Program-made: the position numbers and the translations under genes | In this document: one piece after another, positions 1 through 5,775 of the stretch | How positions within the stretch are numbered: the stretch's first letter is position 1 | Layout: each line of letters begins with the position of its first letter | Notes under the pieces: generated by a model | The model's input: the letters and a program-made list of their open reading frames with translations, nothing else | Databases searched by the model: none | Told to the model about the DNA's origin: nothing | Source of the DNA: Comamonadaceae bacterium | GTDB lineage: Bacteria > Pseudomonadota > Gammaproteobacteria > Burkholderiales > Burkholderiaceae_C | Assembly (NCBI GenBank): GCA_947454585.1 | Contig: CANGML010000094.1 | Location: forward strand, 1 to 6,727 | Reading direction: 5' to 3' | Length of the DNA: 6,727 bases

Positions 1-1035
1 GCTGCGCTCCTCAGCCGCTCGAGGTGTCGAGGGACGAGGCCCCACACTGTTGCCACGGCGACGGCTGTTGGCGCGCTCGCTGCGGTCGTGCCGCGACGGA
101 CCGCTTTGCATCGGCGCCTCAGCGCCTGCTGCTTCCATCAACGCCCTGATATCACGTTCGCCCAGCTCTACAAACGCACCACGCTTTAAGCCGCGTGGTA
201 ACACCATGGCGCCGTAGCGGATACGAATCAAACGGCTCACCGCATGACCCACCGCCTCGAACATGCGGCGCACTTCGCGGTTACGGCCTTCAGAAATGGT
301 CACGCGGTACCAACAATTGGAGCCTTCGCCACCGCCCTCTTCAATAGAGCCAAATTGCGCAGGACCATCGTCGAGTTGAATGCCGGTGATGAGTTGCTCT
401 TTTTGGTCTTTGCTGAGCTTGCCCAGCGAACGCACCGCGTATTCGCGTTGCAAACCAAAGCGCGGATGCATCAGCTGGTTGGCCAATTCGCCTGAGCTGG
501 TGAACAGCAACAAGCCTTCGGTGTTCAAGTCCAAACGACCGACCGATTGCCACTTGCCTTGATACAGACGTGGCAAGCGACGGAACACCGTGGGACGGTT
601 TTGCGGGTCGTCGGTGGTCACCACTTCGCCCGCAGGCTTGTGGTACGCAATCACACGGGGCGGTGGCGGCGCGATACGCACCTTGAGTTGACGGCCGTTG
701 ACTTTGATCTGGTCACCAAACTGCACCCGCTGTCCGGTGTGCGCCACCTCGTTGTTGACGTGGACATGACCTTCTGCAATCAAACGCTCCATCTCAATGC
801 GCGAACCCAAACCCGATTGCGCCAAAACTTTGTGCAGCTTCGGTGATTCGGGTTGCGGCAGCAACACACGCTTTTCAGGCGCTGCCTCAGCCCGTATCAG
901 TTCGGCATCGAACTCGCCCGAGACCACATCCTCGAAGTCAAAGGCGGTCTCGTCATCCAGCACATGGTCTTGGGGTGGACTTGCGTCGTTGGGATCGTTT
1001 GGCTTGCCACCCAGATCGTGGTGTTTAGTGTTCAT
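1..1035 (-). CDS. rluB: 23S rRNA pseudouridine synthase RluB (C-terminus cut by window edge)
   Basis: RluB-type pseudouridine synthase, which in E. coli modifies U2605 of 23S rRNA in the cytoplasm during large-subunit maturation. I translated the strand by hand: 345 codons run open from the ATG at 1035 to base 1, so the stop lies outside the window. Residues 1-64 are an acidic extension. An S4 RNA-binding domain follows at about 66-113 (KLHKVLAQSGLGSR). The catalytic core follows, with GRLDLNTEGLL at 166-176 (catalytic Asp169) and the family motif NREVRRMFEAVGH at 252-264. After residue about 310 comes an Arg/Ser-rich basic tail, common in beta-proteobacterial RluB. A second in-frame ATG lies at 1044, so the start could be three codons earlier. 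Neither start has a clear Shine-Dalgarno site. The start lies inside the end of scpB (11-base overlap), which suggests translational coupling. RluE/RluF relatives are less likely, given the context next to scpB. Confidence 0.93.
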   Translation of the reverse strand, partial: MNTKHHDLGGKPNDPNDASPPQDHVLDDETAFDFEDVVSGEFDAELIRAEAAPEKRVLLPQPESPKLHKVLAQSGLGSRIEMERLIAEGHVHVNNEVAHTGQRVQFGDQIKVNGRQLKVRIAPPPPRVIAYHKPAGEVVTTDDPQNRPTVFRRLPRLYQGKWQSVGRLDLNTEGLLLFTSSGELANQLMHPRFGLQREYAVRSLGKLSKDQKEQLITGIQLDDGPAQFGSIEEGGGEGSNCWYRVTISEGRNREVRRMFEAVGHAVSRLIRIRYGAMVLPRGLKRGAFVELGERDIRALMEAAGAEAPMQSGPSRHDRSERANSRRRGNSVGPRPSTPRAAEERS

Positions 1036-1690
1036 GGGGGTCATCGCCGGTTGGGGCGGAGTCTCTGGGTGAGGAAAGTTCAAAAATGGGCGCATCGTCG
1101 GCGGAGGCTTCAAGCGCCATGTTCAACTGAAGCGATGGGTCGTCTTCACCCAAACGGGCAAAGGCATTGGCCTGTGCTTGCGCACTGTCGTACACGGGCA
1201 GTTGATCGAGGGAAGCCAACCCCAAATCATCCAAGAACTGGCGGGTGGTGGCATACAAAGAGGGACGACCCACGGTTTCACGGTGCCCAATCACCTCCAC
1301 CCAGCCGCGGTCCTCGAGCTGCTTGAGCACCAAGGAATTGATCGTGACGCCGCGCACGTCTTCCATGTCTCCCCGCGTCACGGGCTGGCGGTAGGCAATG
1401 ATGGCCAAGGTTTCCATCACAGCACGCGAGTATTTGGGGGGTTTCTCGGGGTTCAAGCGGTCTAGAAATTCACGCATCTCGGGGCGGCTTTGAAAGCGCC
1501 AACCAGTGGCCACTTGCACCAACGCCACGCCGCGCTGTGCCCAATCGAGCTGCAGCTCTTCGAGCAAGGTACGAATCGTGTCCGCGCCCAAGGCGTCAGA
1601 GAACAGCACGCGCAAATCGCGAATCTGAATCGGTTGGTGCGAACAAATCAGGGCGGTCTCAAGTACGCGCTTGGCATCCACGGTGTTCAT
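1025..1690 (-). CDS. scpB: Segregation and condensation protein ScpB
   Basis: ScpB is the small kleisin-associated subunit of the SMC-ScpA-ScpB condensin-like complex, which compacts and segregates the chromosome. The 221-residue protein has two winged-helix domains at about 5-75 and 85-158. The strongest family signature is in the second: KYSRAVMETLAIIAYRQPVT at 86-105, then TRGDMEDVRGV, and VEVIGHRETVGRPSLYATT at 131-149. An acidic, probably disordered tail follows from about 180. The ATG at 1690 fits the family's N-terminus; only a weak GGAA lies upstream. ScpB usually works with ScpA, often encoded next door. No scpA is visible here: the upstream gene is rluD and the downstream gene, rluB, overlaps by 11 bases. 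The scpB-rluB pairing is common in beta-proteobacteria. A TACAAT hexamer in the 155-base gap upstream could be its own promoter. Confidence 0.95.
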   Translation of the reverse strand: MNTVDAKRVLETALICSHQPIQIRDLRVLFSDALGADTIRTLLEELQLDWAQRGVALVQVATGWRFQSRPEMREFLDRLNPEKPPKYSRAVMETLAIIAYRQPVTRGDMEDVRGVTINSLVLKQLEDRGWVEVIGHRETVGRPSLYATTRQFLDDLGLASLDQLPVYDSAQAQANAFARLGEDDPSLQLNMALEASADDAPIFELSSPRDSAPTGDDPHEH

Positions 1691-1780
1691 CGTGAGAGTT
1701 CCGGGTCAAGGGTCGAGGAAAAGGCCTACGAAAATTCATCTCGAGGCAGGTAAAGGCAATGCGAAGCAGCGCCAAAGTCA

Positions 1781-1794
1781 GAGCCAAAGGGCTC
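1781..1794 (-). terminator. Short hairpin after rluD, weak terminator candidate
   Basis: A perfect 5-bp GC-rich inverted repeat with a 4-base loop, GAGCC CTTT GGCTC on the minus strand, about 50 bases past the rluD stop. It is followed by TGACTTTGG, not a real T-run, so intrinsic termination would be weak. It might reduce read-through from rluD into scpB or simply be leader structure. Confidence 0.22.
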
Positions 1795-1800
1795 ACCGCT

Positions 1801-1814
1801 TTCACAAGCGTGAA
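1801..1814 (-). other. Small hairpin in the presumed scpB leader
   Basis: A perfect 5-bp inverted repeat with a 4-base loop, TTCAC GCTT GTGAA on the minus strand. It falls at or next to the transcription start predicted from the TACAAT hexamer. It could be a leader structure or a small operator; with a stem this short it could also be chance. Confidence 0.3.
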
Positions 1815-1819
1815 CGCCT

Positions 1820-1825
1820 ATTGTA
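1820..1825 (-). promoter_or_regulatory. Possible -10 element for scpB-rluB
   Basis: On the minus strand these bases read TACAAT, five of six matches to the sigma-70 -10 consensus TATAAT. The hexamer lies about 20 bases after the rluD stop. A start near 1813 would give an scpB leader of roughly 120 bases. No convincing -35 box is present at 16-18 bases upstream (TAAGCC at 17), so this is a candidate only. It would let scpB-rluB be expressed apart from rluD. Confidence 0.3.
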
Positions 1826-1845
1826 ACGGAGCCCGCTTCAACGGC

Positions 1846-2889
1846 TTACGGCGATCGCTTGAGGCCCAGGCTTGCCAGCAGGTTCACCATGTCGTCAGGC
1901 AACGGGGCTTCAAACTTCAGCGGTTCACCGGTGATGGGATGCTCAAAACTCAAGCGAAATGCATGCAGCGCTTGGCGCTCAATCCCCAGGGTCATGGGGC
2001 CGGCATACAGCGAATCGCCGACCAAAGGGTGGCCAAAGTGGGCCATGTGAACACGAATTTGGTGGGTGCGCCCGGTGTGCAAGGTGCATTGCACCAGGCA
2101 GGCTTCTTCCTGGCTGCTCAGGCACTCAAAGGTGGTGTGGGCCTCTTTGCCCGGTAGTCGCTCAAGATCCACCACCGCCATGCGCAGGCGGTTGCGGTAA
2201 TCGCGACCAATGGCGGCCACGATGTCGCGCACGGGGGTGCCGCTCCATTTGCGGTAGGCCACGGCCAAATATTCGCGGTGCACTTCACGCTCGGCAATCA
2301 TGGCCACCAAGGCATCCATGGCACGGCGTGTACGTGCCACGATCATCAAGCCGCTGGTGTCCTTGTCTAGGCGGTGCACGATGCCCGCACGCGGCAACAT
2401 CACGGCTTCGGGGTCCAGCGCCAAGAGACCGTTCAGCAAGGTACCGCTCCAATTGCCGGGGGCCGGGTGGACCACCAATCCTGCAGGCTTAAACAGCACA
2501 CGCAAGTCCGCGTCTTCGTAGATCACGTCAAGGGGGATGTTTTCTGGTTTGAAGGCCTGACTTTGCGGGGTAGGCTTCAAGATCAGGTGGTAGCGCTCAC
2601 CCAGTCGAACTTTGGCTGAGGCCTTGGTCATCACGCGGGGCGTGGGCAGCACACAGCTCACACAGCCTTCGCTGAGCAATTGCTGCGAAAAGCTCCTGGA
2701 AAATTCAGGCAACAACACAGCCAAGGCGCGATCCAAACGGTCACCGTGTAAATCATGGGGAATCAACAATTCCCGCGTTTCGACCTCAGGGCCATCGATC
2801 AATTCGACGTGCTCATCGAGCAAAACATCCGCTACGGTGGGTGAGTCGGAGGCGGCTTGAGCCGATAGAATGGATTGACTTTGCTTCAA
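1846..2889 (-). CDS. rluD: 23S rRNA pseudouridine(1911/1915/1917) synthase RluD
   Basis: RluD converts three uridines in helix 69 of 23S rRNA to pseudouridine late in 50S assembly. The 347-residue protein has an N-terminal extension of about 45 residues, an S4 RNA-binding domain at about 46-98 (GDRLDRALAVLLPEFSRS), and the RluA-family catalytic core. The motif HRLDKDTSGL at 172-181 carries catalytic Asp175. HTGRTHQIRVHMAHFGHPLVG at about 271-291 is the conserved C-terminal core motif. The start needs attention: the first in-frame ATG is codon 87, inside the S4 domain, and an in-frame stop lies upstream at 2914-2916. TTG at 2889, with AGGT seven bases before it, is therefore the best start. 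bamD diverges 11 bases away. RluC or RluA are alternatives, but length, S4 domain and the neighbouring bamD favour RluD. Confidence 0.93.
   Translation of the reverse strand: MKQSQSILSAQAASDSPTVADVLLDEHVELIDGPEVETRELLIPHDLHGDRLDRALAVLLPEFSRSFSQQLLSEGCVSCVLPTPRVMTKASAKVRLGERYHLILKPTPQSQAFKPENIPLDVIYEDADLRVLFKPAGLVVHPAPGNWSGTLLNGLLALDPEAVMLPRAGIVHRLDKDTSGLMIVARTRRAMDALVAMIAEREVHREYLAVAYRKWSGTPVRDIVAAIGRDYRNRLRMAVVDLERLPGKEAHTTFECLSSQEEACLVQCTLHTGRTHQIRVHMAHFGHPLVGDSLYAGPMTLGIERQALHAFRLSFEHPITGEPLKFEAPLPDDMVNLLASLGLKRSP
2866..2871 (+). promoter_or_regulatory. Possible -10 element for bamD, inside rluD
   Basis: TAGAAT matches TATAAT at five of six positions and would place the bamD transcript start near 2878, about 23 bases before the GTG. 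It lies within the first codons of rluD. No good -35 sequence is visible at 16-18 bases upstream, so the call is weak. Some promoter must lie inside rluD, because the intergenic gap is too short to hold one. Confidence 0.22.
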
Positions 2890-2890
2890 G

Positions 2891-2900
2891 AGGTTGACCT
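2891..2900. promoter_or_regulatory. Palindrome carrying both ribosome-binding sites of rluD and bamD
   Basis: AGGTTGACCT has AGGT/ACCT arms and sits in the 11-base gap between the two divergent start codons. On the plus strand GAGGT (2890-2894) lies 6 bases before the bamD GTG at 2901. On the minus strand AGGT (2900-2897) lies 7 bases before the rluD TTG at 2889. Both spacings are good for Shine-Dalgarno pairing. These sites support the non-ATG starts chosen for both genes. Confidence 0.6.
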
Positions 2901-3710
2901 GTGGTGTTACGACTTAAATTATCGACGGTATGGATGGCCATTGGCCTGATCAGCACCATTCTTTTCACAGGATGTGCGGACAGCAACTACGACCCGACCA
3001 AAGATTGGAGCGTCGAGAAGCTCTACAACGAAGCCAAGGATGAAATGGCCGCTGGTGGCTATGACAAAGCCATCGGCTTTTATGAAAAGCTCGAAGGTCG
3101 TGCTGCTGGTACGCCTTTGGCGCAACAAGCCCAGTTGGACAAGGCCTGGGCACAGTACAAAACCAATGAACCCGTGCAAGCCGTGGCCACACTCGACCGT
3201 TTCATCAAGTTGCACCCTGCCAGCCCTGCGCTCGACTATGCGCTTTACCTGAAGGGGCTGGTGAACTTCAATGAGAATTTGGGGTTGTTTTCTTCATGGG
3301 CCGAGCAAGATTTGGCCGAGCGTGACCCCAAGCAAGCCAAAGAATCGTTTGAAGCCTTTCGCGAACTGGTCGTTCGCTTTCCCAATTCCAAGTACACCGA
3401 AGATGGACGCTTGCGCATGGCCTTCATCAAAAATTCACTGGCCCGATCTGACGTCCACATCGCACGCTTTTACTTCAAACGCGGCGCCTATGTCGCAGCC
3501 ATCAACCGCGCACAAGCCACGGTGCAGGAATACCGTGACGTGCCCGCCGTGGAAGAAGCCTTGTTCATCATGGTTCAGTCTTACGACAAACTGGGCTTGA
3601 ACCAGTTGCGCGATGACACCAAACGTGTCCTTGAAAGCACCTACCCCAACACGCCCTATCTGTATCCCGAAAGCACGGCCACTAAGAAGTCGTGGTGGAA
3701 GTTGTGGTGA
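2901..3710 (+). CDS. bamD: Outer-membrane protein assembly factor BamD (lipoprotein)
   Basis: BamD is an essential lipoprotein of the BAM complex, which folds beta-barrel proteins into the outer membrane. It binds BamA on the periplasmic face. The 269-residue product begins with a lipoprotein signal: basic Arg4/Lys6, a hydrophobic stretch at 8-22, then the lipobox FTGC with lipidated Cys25. Ala26 at +2 fits outer-membrane sorting. The mature part is helical TPR repeats from about 34 to 250, with family stretches such as YNEAKDEMAAGGYDKAIGFY (42-61), LDYALYLKGLVNF (111-123) and RFPNSKYTEDGRLRM (159-173). The start is one of two tandem GTG codons (2901 or 2904) behind GAGGT. A later ATG at 2934 would remove the basic n-region, so I reject it. 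The gene diverges from rluD and its 3' end overlaps the convergent yoaA by 29 bases. The protein ends in the Trp-rich SWWKLW. Confidence 0.95.
   Translation: MVLRLKLSTVWMAIGLISTILFTGCADSNYDPTKDWSVEKLYNEAKDEMAAGGYDKAIGFYEKLEGRAAGTPLAQQAQLDKAWAQYKTNEPVQAVATLDRFIKLHPASPALDYALYLKGLVNFNENLGLFSSWAEQDLAERDPKQAKESFEAFRELVVRFPNSKYTEDGRLRMAFIKNSLARSDVHIARFYFKRGAYVAAINRAQATVQEYRDVPAVEEALFIMVQSYDKLGLNQLRDDTKRVLESTYPNTPYLYPESTATKKSWWKLW
2918..2923 (-). promoter_or_regulatory. Possible -10 element for rluD, inside bamD
   Basis: The minus strand reads GATAAT, five of six matches to TATAAT, within the signal-peptide codons of bamD. A start near 2911 would leave a leader of about 22 bases before the rluD TTG. 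No convincing -35 is present at the expected distance. It mirrors the bamD candidate across the gap, so the two transcripts would overlap at their 5' ends. Confidence 0.22.
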
Positions 3711-5775
3711 TAGCGTTTTGGCTCAATGCCTCTAAGGATTGAGCCAAGGCCTCTGCGTTAGCCAATTGACGCATCGGCGGCAACGCCGTTAGCAAGCGCC
3801 GCCCGTAACTTGTGGTGACCAAGCGGTTGTCGCAAACCACCAAGACGCCTTGGTCAGATTCGGTCCGAATCAATCGCCCTGCCCCTTGCTTCAACGCCAC
3901 TAAGGCTTCAGGCACAAAATAATCATTGAAAGGGCTTCTGCCTTGGGCCTCTAGGCGTTTGCTACGCGCTTCCACCAGGGGATCGTTGGGCGGAGGAAAC
4001 GGTAATTTATCGATCACCACGAGCTGCAAGGCATCGCCCGGCACATCGAAACCTTCCCAAAACGTGGCTGAGGCCACCAACACGCAGCCTTGCCCGCCGG
4101 CTGAGGCCCCCTCACGAAAACGCGTCATCAAATGGCGTTTAGGCCATTCCCCTTGCACCAAGACTTCGATGGATGACCCTTCGAGCTGCTGTTTCATCGC
4201 ATCGCCAATGGCACGCAAGGCACGCAAGGTGGTGGTCAACACCAAGGTGCGTCCCCCCAGGCGAACCACCGATTCGCTGGCCATCAAGGCCACTTGGCTG
4301 CTGTGAGCGGGGTCATTCGGACGCACGATGTCACGCGGCACGAACAAGGCCGCTTGCGCGGGATAGTCGAAGGGGCTGCTGACCCGCAATACCGTGGCTG
4401 ACTCTAAACCGCAAGGCTCAGTGAACCAACGCAACCGGGGGTCGTCACCCAAGGTGGCCGATGTGAAGATCCAGCTGCGAGGGCGCACGTCTTCAACAGG
4501 AGGGGTACGCTCCTCGTCTTGCCAAGGCGGCTCGTCATCCGGGGCAGCTGCGCCGCCCTGTGTCATCGGGGATTTGACCAAGCGTTCACGCACGGTATGG
4601 GCAATGTCGAGGGGGGCTTCCATCAAACGCATTTGCGAGGCGCTCAGGTCCATCCAGCGCACAGCATCTGGCGCGCAAGGGCTTAAAAAGGCATCAACAC
4701 GCTTGGCGATCTCTGCGACCCGGTCATGCAAGCGCATAAAGTCTGGTGCTATTTCACTCACGGTATCTAGGGCTTGAAGAGCCTGCACACAGGCTGCTCC
4801 CACGTCTTGTAGGGCCTGCGACCAAGCGCCAGGGTGAATGCCCTCTGGGGCTTCATCGGTCCAGCGCAATTTCACTGCAGTGTTGCGTTTGCCGCCCATC
4901 AAACGCAAGTCACGTGCAGCCCGCTCGAATGTGGCGCAAACCCCCTGCCAATCGGCCAGCCCTCTGGCCAGTTGCAGCCCGGTGGCAAGCATGTCCCGCG
5001 TCACATCCAACAGTTGCGCGGTGCCCAGTTGATGACCCAAGAAGTTCACGCCAATCTCATTGAGTTGATGCGCCTCATCAAAAATCACCACGCGCACAGT
5101 AGGCAGCAACTCAGCCATACCACTTTCGCGCACCGCCATGTCGGCAAAGAACAAATGGTGGTTGATGACCACGACATCGGCGCCTAGGGCTTCACGGCGC
5201 GCGGCATTCACATGGCAAGTTTTGAATTTGGGACACTGCGAGCCCAGACAGTTGTCACGGTTTGAGGTGATCAACGGAATCAGCGGTGAGCGCTCATCCA
5301 AGCCCGGCAACTCGGCCAAGTCCCCCGTGCGCGTGCTGAGTGACCAGGTCTCCACACGCGACAACAAATGCACGGTATGTCGGTCTGGGATCTGCGTATC
5401 GCGCCGCGCCATCTCTAGGCGATGGGTGCACAAATAACTGGAACGCCCTTTGAGTAAAGCCAGCCGTACGGGCAAATTCAAAGCTTGCACCAAGCGCGGC
5501 AAGTCACGTGCATAAAGCTGGTCCTGCAAGGCTTTGGTGGCGGTGGACAGGAGCACACGCTCGCCACTGAGCAAGGCAGGCACCAGATAGGCGAAGGTCT
5601 TGCCCACGCCTGTCCCCGCCTCCACCACCAAACTGCCGCCCTGAGCCAACACATCCGCCACGGCCAAGGCCATCTCGGTTTGCCCCTCGCGCGGTGTGAA
5701 ATGGTCGGTCGCGCGGGCCAGCACCCCTAAAGGTGCGAAGGCTTCCAGCACCACATCACGCAAAGGGTGGCTCAT
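3682..5775 (-). CDS. yoaA: DinG-family ATP-dependent DNA helicase, YoaA-like (iron-sulphur, XPD-related)
   Basis: A superfamily 2 DNA helicase with an iron-sulphur cluster, acting in DNA repair or replication-fork maintenance. E. coli YoaA pairs with the polymerase III chi subunit; whether this one does is not visible here. Walker A is EAGTGVGKT at 52-60 and the Walker B box DEAH is at 233-236. Four cluster cysteines lie at 116, 176, 181 and 187 (LC, then NCLGSQC, then C), the full [4Fe-4S] set. Motif SWIFTSATL lies near 433-441 and motif VI, QGAGRLIR, at 630-637. From memory, stretches such as STATKALQDQLY, LALLKGRSSYLC and VLVVCDNRLV resemble E. coli YoaA more than DinG. At 697 residues it is longer than YoaA, partly through an acidic linker at about 404-430. 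It starts with an ATGA overlap with the upstream gene. Its last eight residues, TTTSTTTS, are antisense to the end of bamD. It is often annotated dinG. Confidence 0.93.
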   Translation of the reverse strand: MSHPLRDVVLEAFAPLGVLARATDHFTPREGQTEMALAVADVLAQGGSLVVEAGTGVGKTFAYLVPALLSGERVLLSTATKALQDQLYARDLPRLVQALNLPVRLALLKGRSSYLCTHRLEMARRDTQIPDRHTVHLLSRVETWSLSTRTGDLAELPGLDERSPLIPLITSNRDNCLGSQCPKFKTCHVNAARREALGADVVVINHHLFFADMAVRESGMAELLPTVRVVIFDEAHQLNEIGVNFLGHQLGTAQLLDVTRDMLATGLQLARGLADWQGVCATFERAARDLRLMGGKRNTAVKLRWTDEAPEGIHPGAWSQALQDVGAACVQALQALDTVSEIAPDFMRLHDRVAEIAKRVDAFLSPCAPDAVRWMDLSASQMRLMEAPLDIAHTVRERLVKSPMTQGGAAAPDDEPPWQDEERTPPVEDVRPRSWIFTSATLGDDPRLRWFTEPCGLESATVLRVSSPFDYPAQAALFVPRDIVRPNDPAHSSQVALMASESVVRLGGRTLVLTTTLRALRAIGDAMKQQLEGSSIEVLVQGEWPKRHLMTRFREGASAGGQGCVLVASATFWEGFDVPGDALQLVVIDKLPFPPPNDPLVEARSKRLEAQGRSPFNDYFVPEALVALKQGAGRLIRTESDQGVLVVCDNRLVTTSYGRRLLTALPPMRQLANAEALAQSLEALSQNAITTTSTTTS
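3718..3747 (+). terminator. 10-bp perfect hairpin just after bamD, inside yoaA
   Basis: TTGGCTCAAT (3718-3727) and ATTGAGCCAA (3738-3747) form a perfect 10-bp stem with a 10-base loop, starting 8 bases after the bamD stop. There is no T-run after it on either strand, so it is not a standard intrinsic terminator. It may pause RNA polymerase, help Rho-dependent ending, or protect the bamD mRNA 3' end. On the minus strand it codes for the yoaA residues LAQSLEALSQ, so it is under coding constraint as well. Confidence 0.4.
4211..4228 (-). repeat. 9-bp tandem duplication within yoaA
   Basis: GCACGCAAG occurs twice in direct succession on the plus strand (4211-4219 and 4220-4228). On the coding strand it gives LRALRA, in the TTTLRALRAIGD segment of the helicase. 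The unit is three codons, so the frame is kept. It may be a trace of slippage or simply repeated codon use in a helix. Confidence 0.45.

Larger units (their letters stand above)
1691..1845. other. Intergenic gap between rluD and scpB
   Basis: This is the only substantial non-coding stretch in the window (155 bases). On the minus strand it holds a TACAAT hexamer shortly after the rluD stop and two small perfect hairpins (1801-1814 and 1781-1794). It also has a 26-codon reading frame from an ATG at 1739 that overlaps the scpB start out of frame and has no ribosome-binding site. I see no RNA gene or riboswitch. pgeF, which often follows rluD in related bacteria, is not here. Confidence 0.7.

Noticed and set aside
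18..31. Small palindrome CTCGA GGTG TCGAG near the left edge
   Set aside because: It lies within the Arg-rich coding tail of rluB, has only a 5-bp stem and no T-run, so chance in a GC-rich coding stretch is likely.
853..1326. 157-codon plus-strand reading frame opposite rluB and scpB
   Set aside because: It is antisense to two clearly recognised genes, its predicted product is Arg/Trp/His-rich with no domain I recognise, and it has no ribosome-binding site. It is a shadow of the codon bias on the other strand.
1659..1739. 26-codon upstream frame overlapping the scpB start (minus strand, ATG at 1739)
   Set aside because: Rich in Arg and Pro and out of frame with scpB, so it could be a leader peptide, but there is no ribosome-binding site and no attenuator-like structure. 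Chance is the simpler explanation.
1959..2492. 177-codon plus-strand reading frame opposite rluD
   Set aside because: Cys/Arg/Pro-rich translation typical of an antisense shadow; the minus strand carries the intact RluD catalytic motifs over the same bases.
2894..2922. Plus-strand TTGACC with AATTAT at 17-base spacing, resembling a promoter inside the start of bamD
   Set aside because: It would start transcription downstream of the chosen bamD start codons and leave only an ATG at 2934, which lacks the basic part of the signal peptide. Its TTGACC half is explained by the palindrome that carries the ribosome-binding sites.
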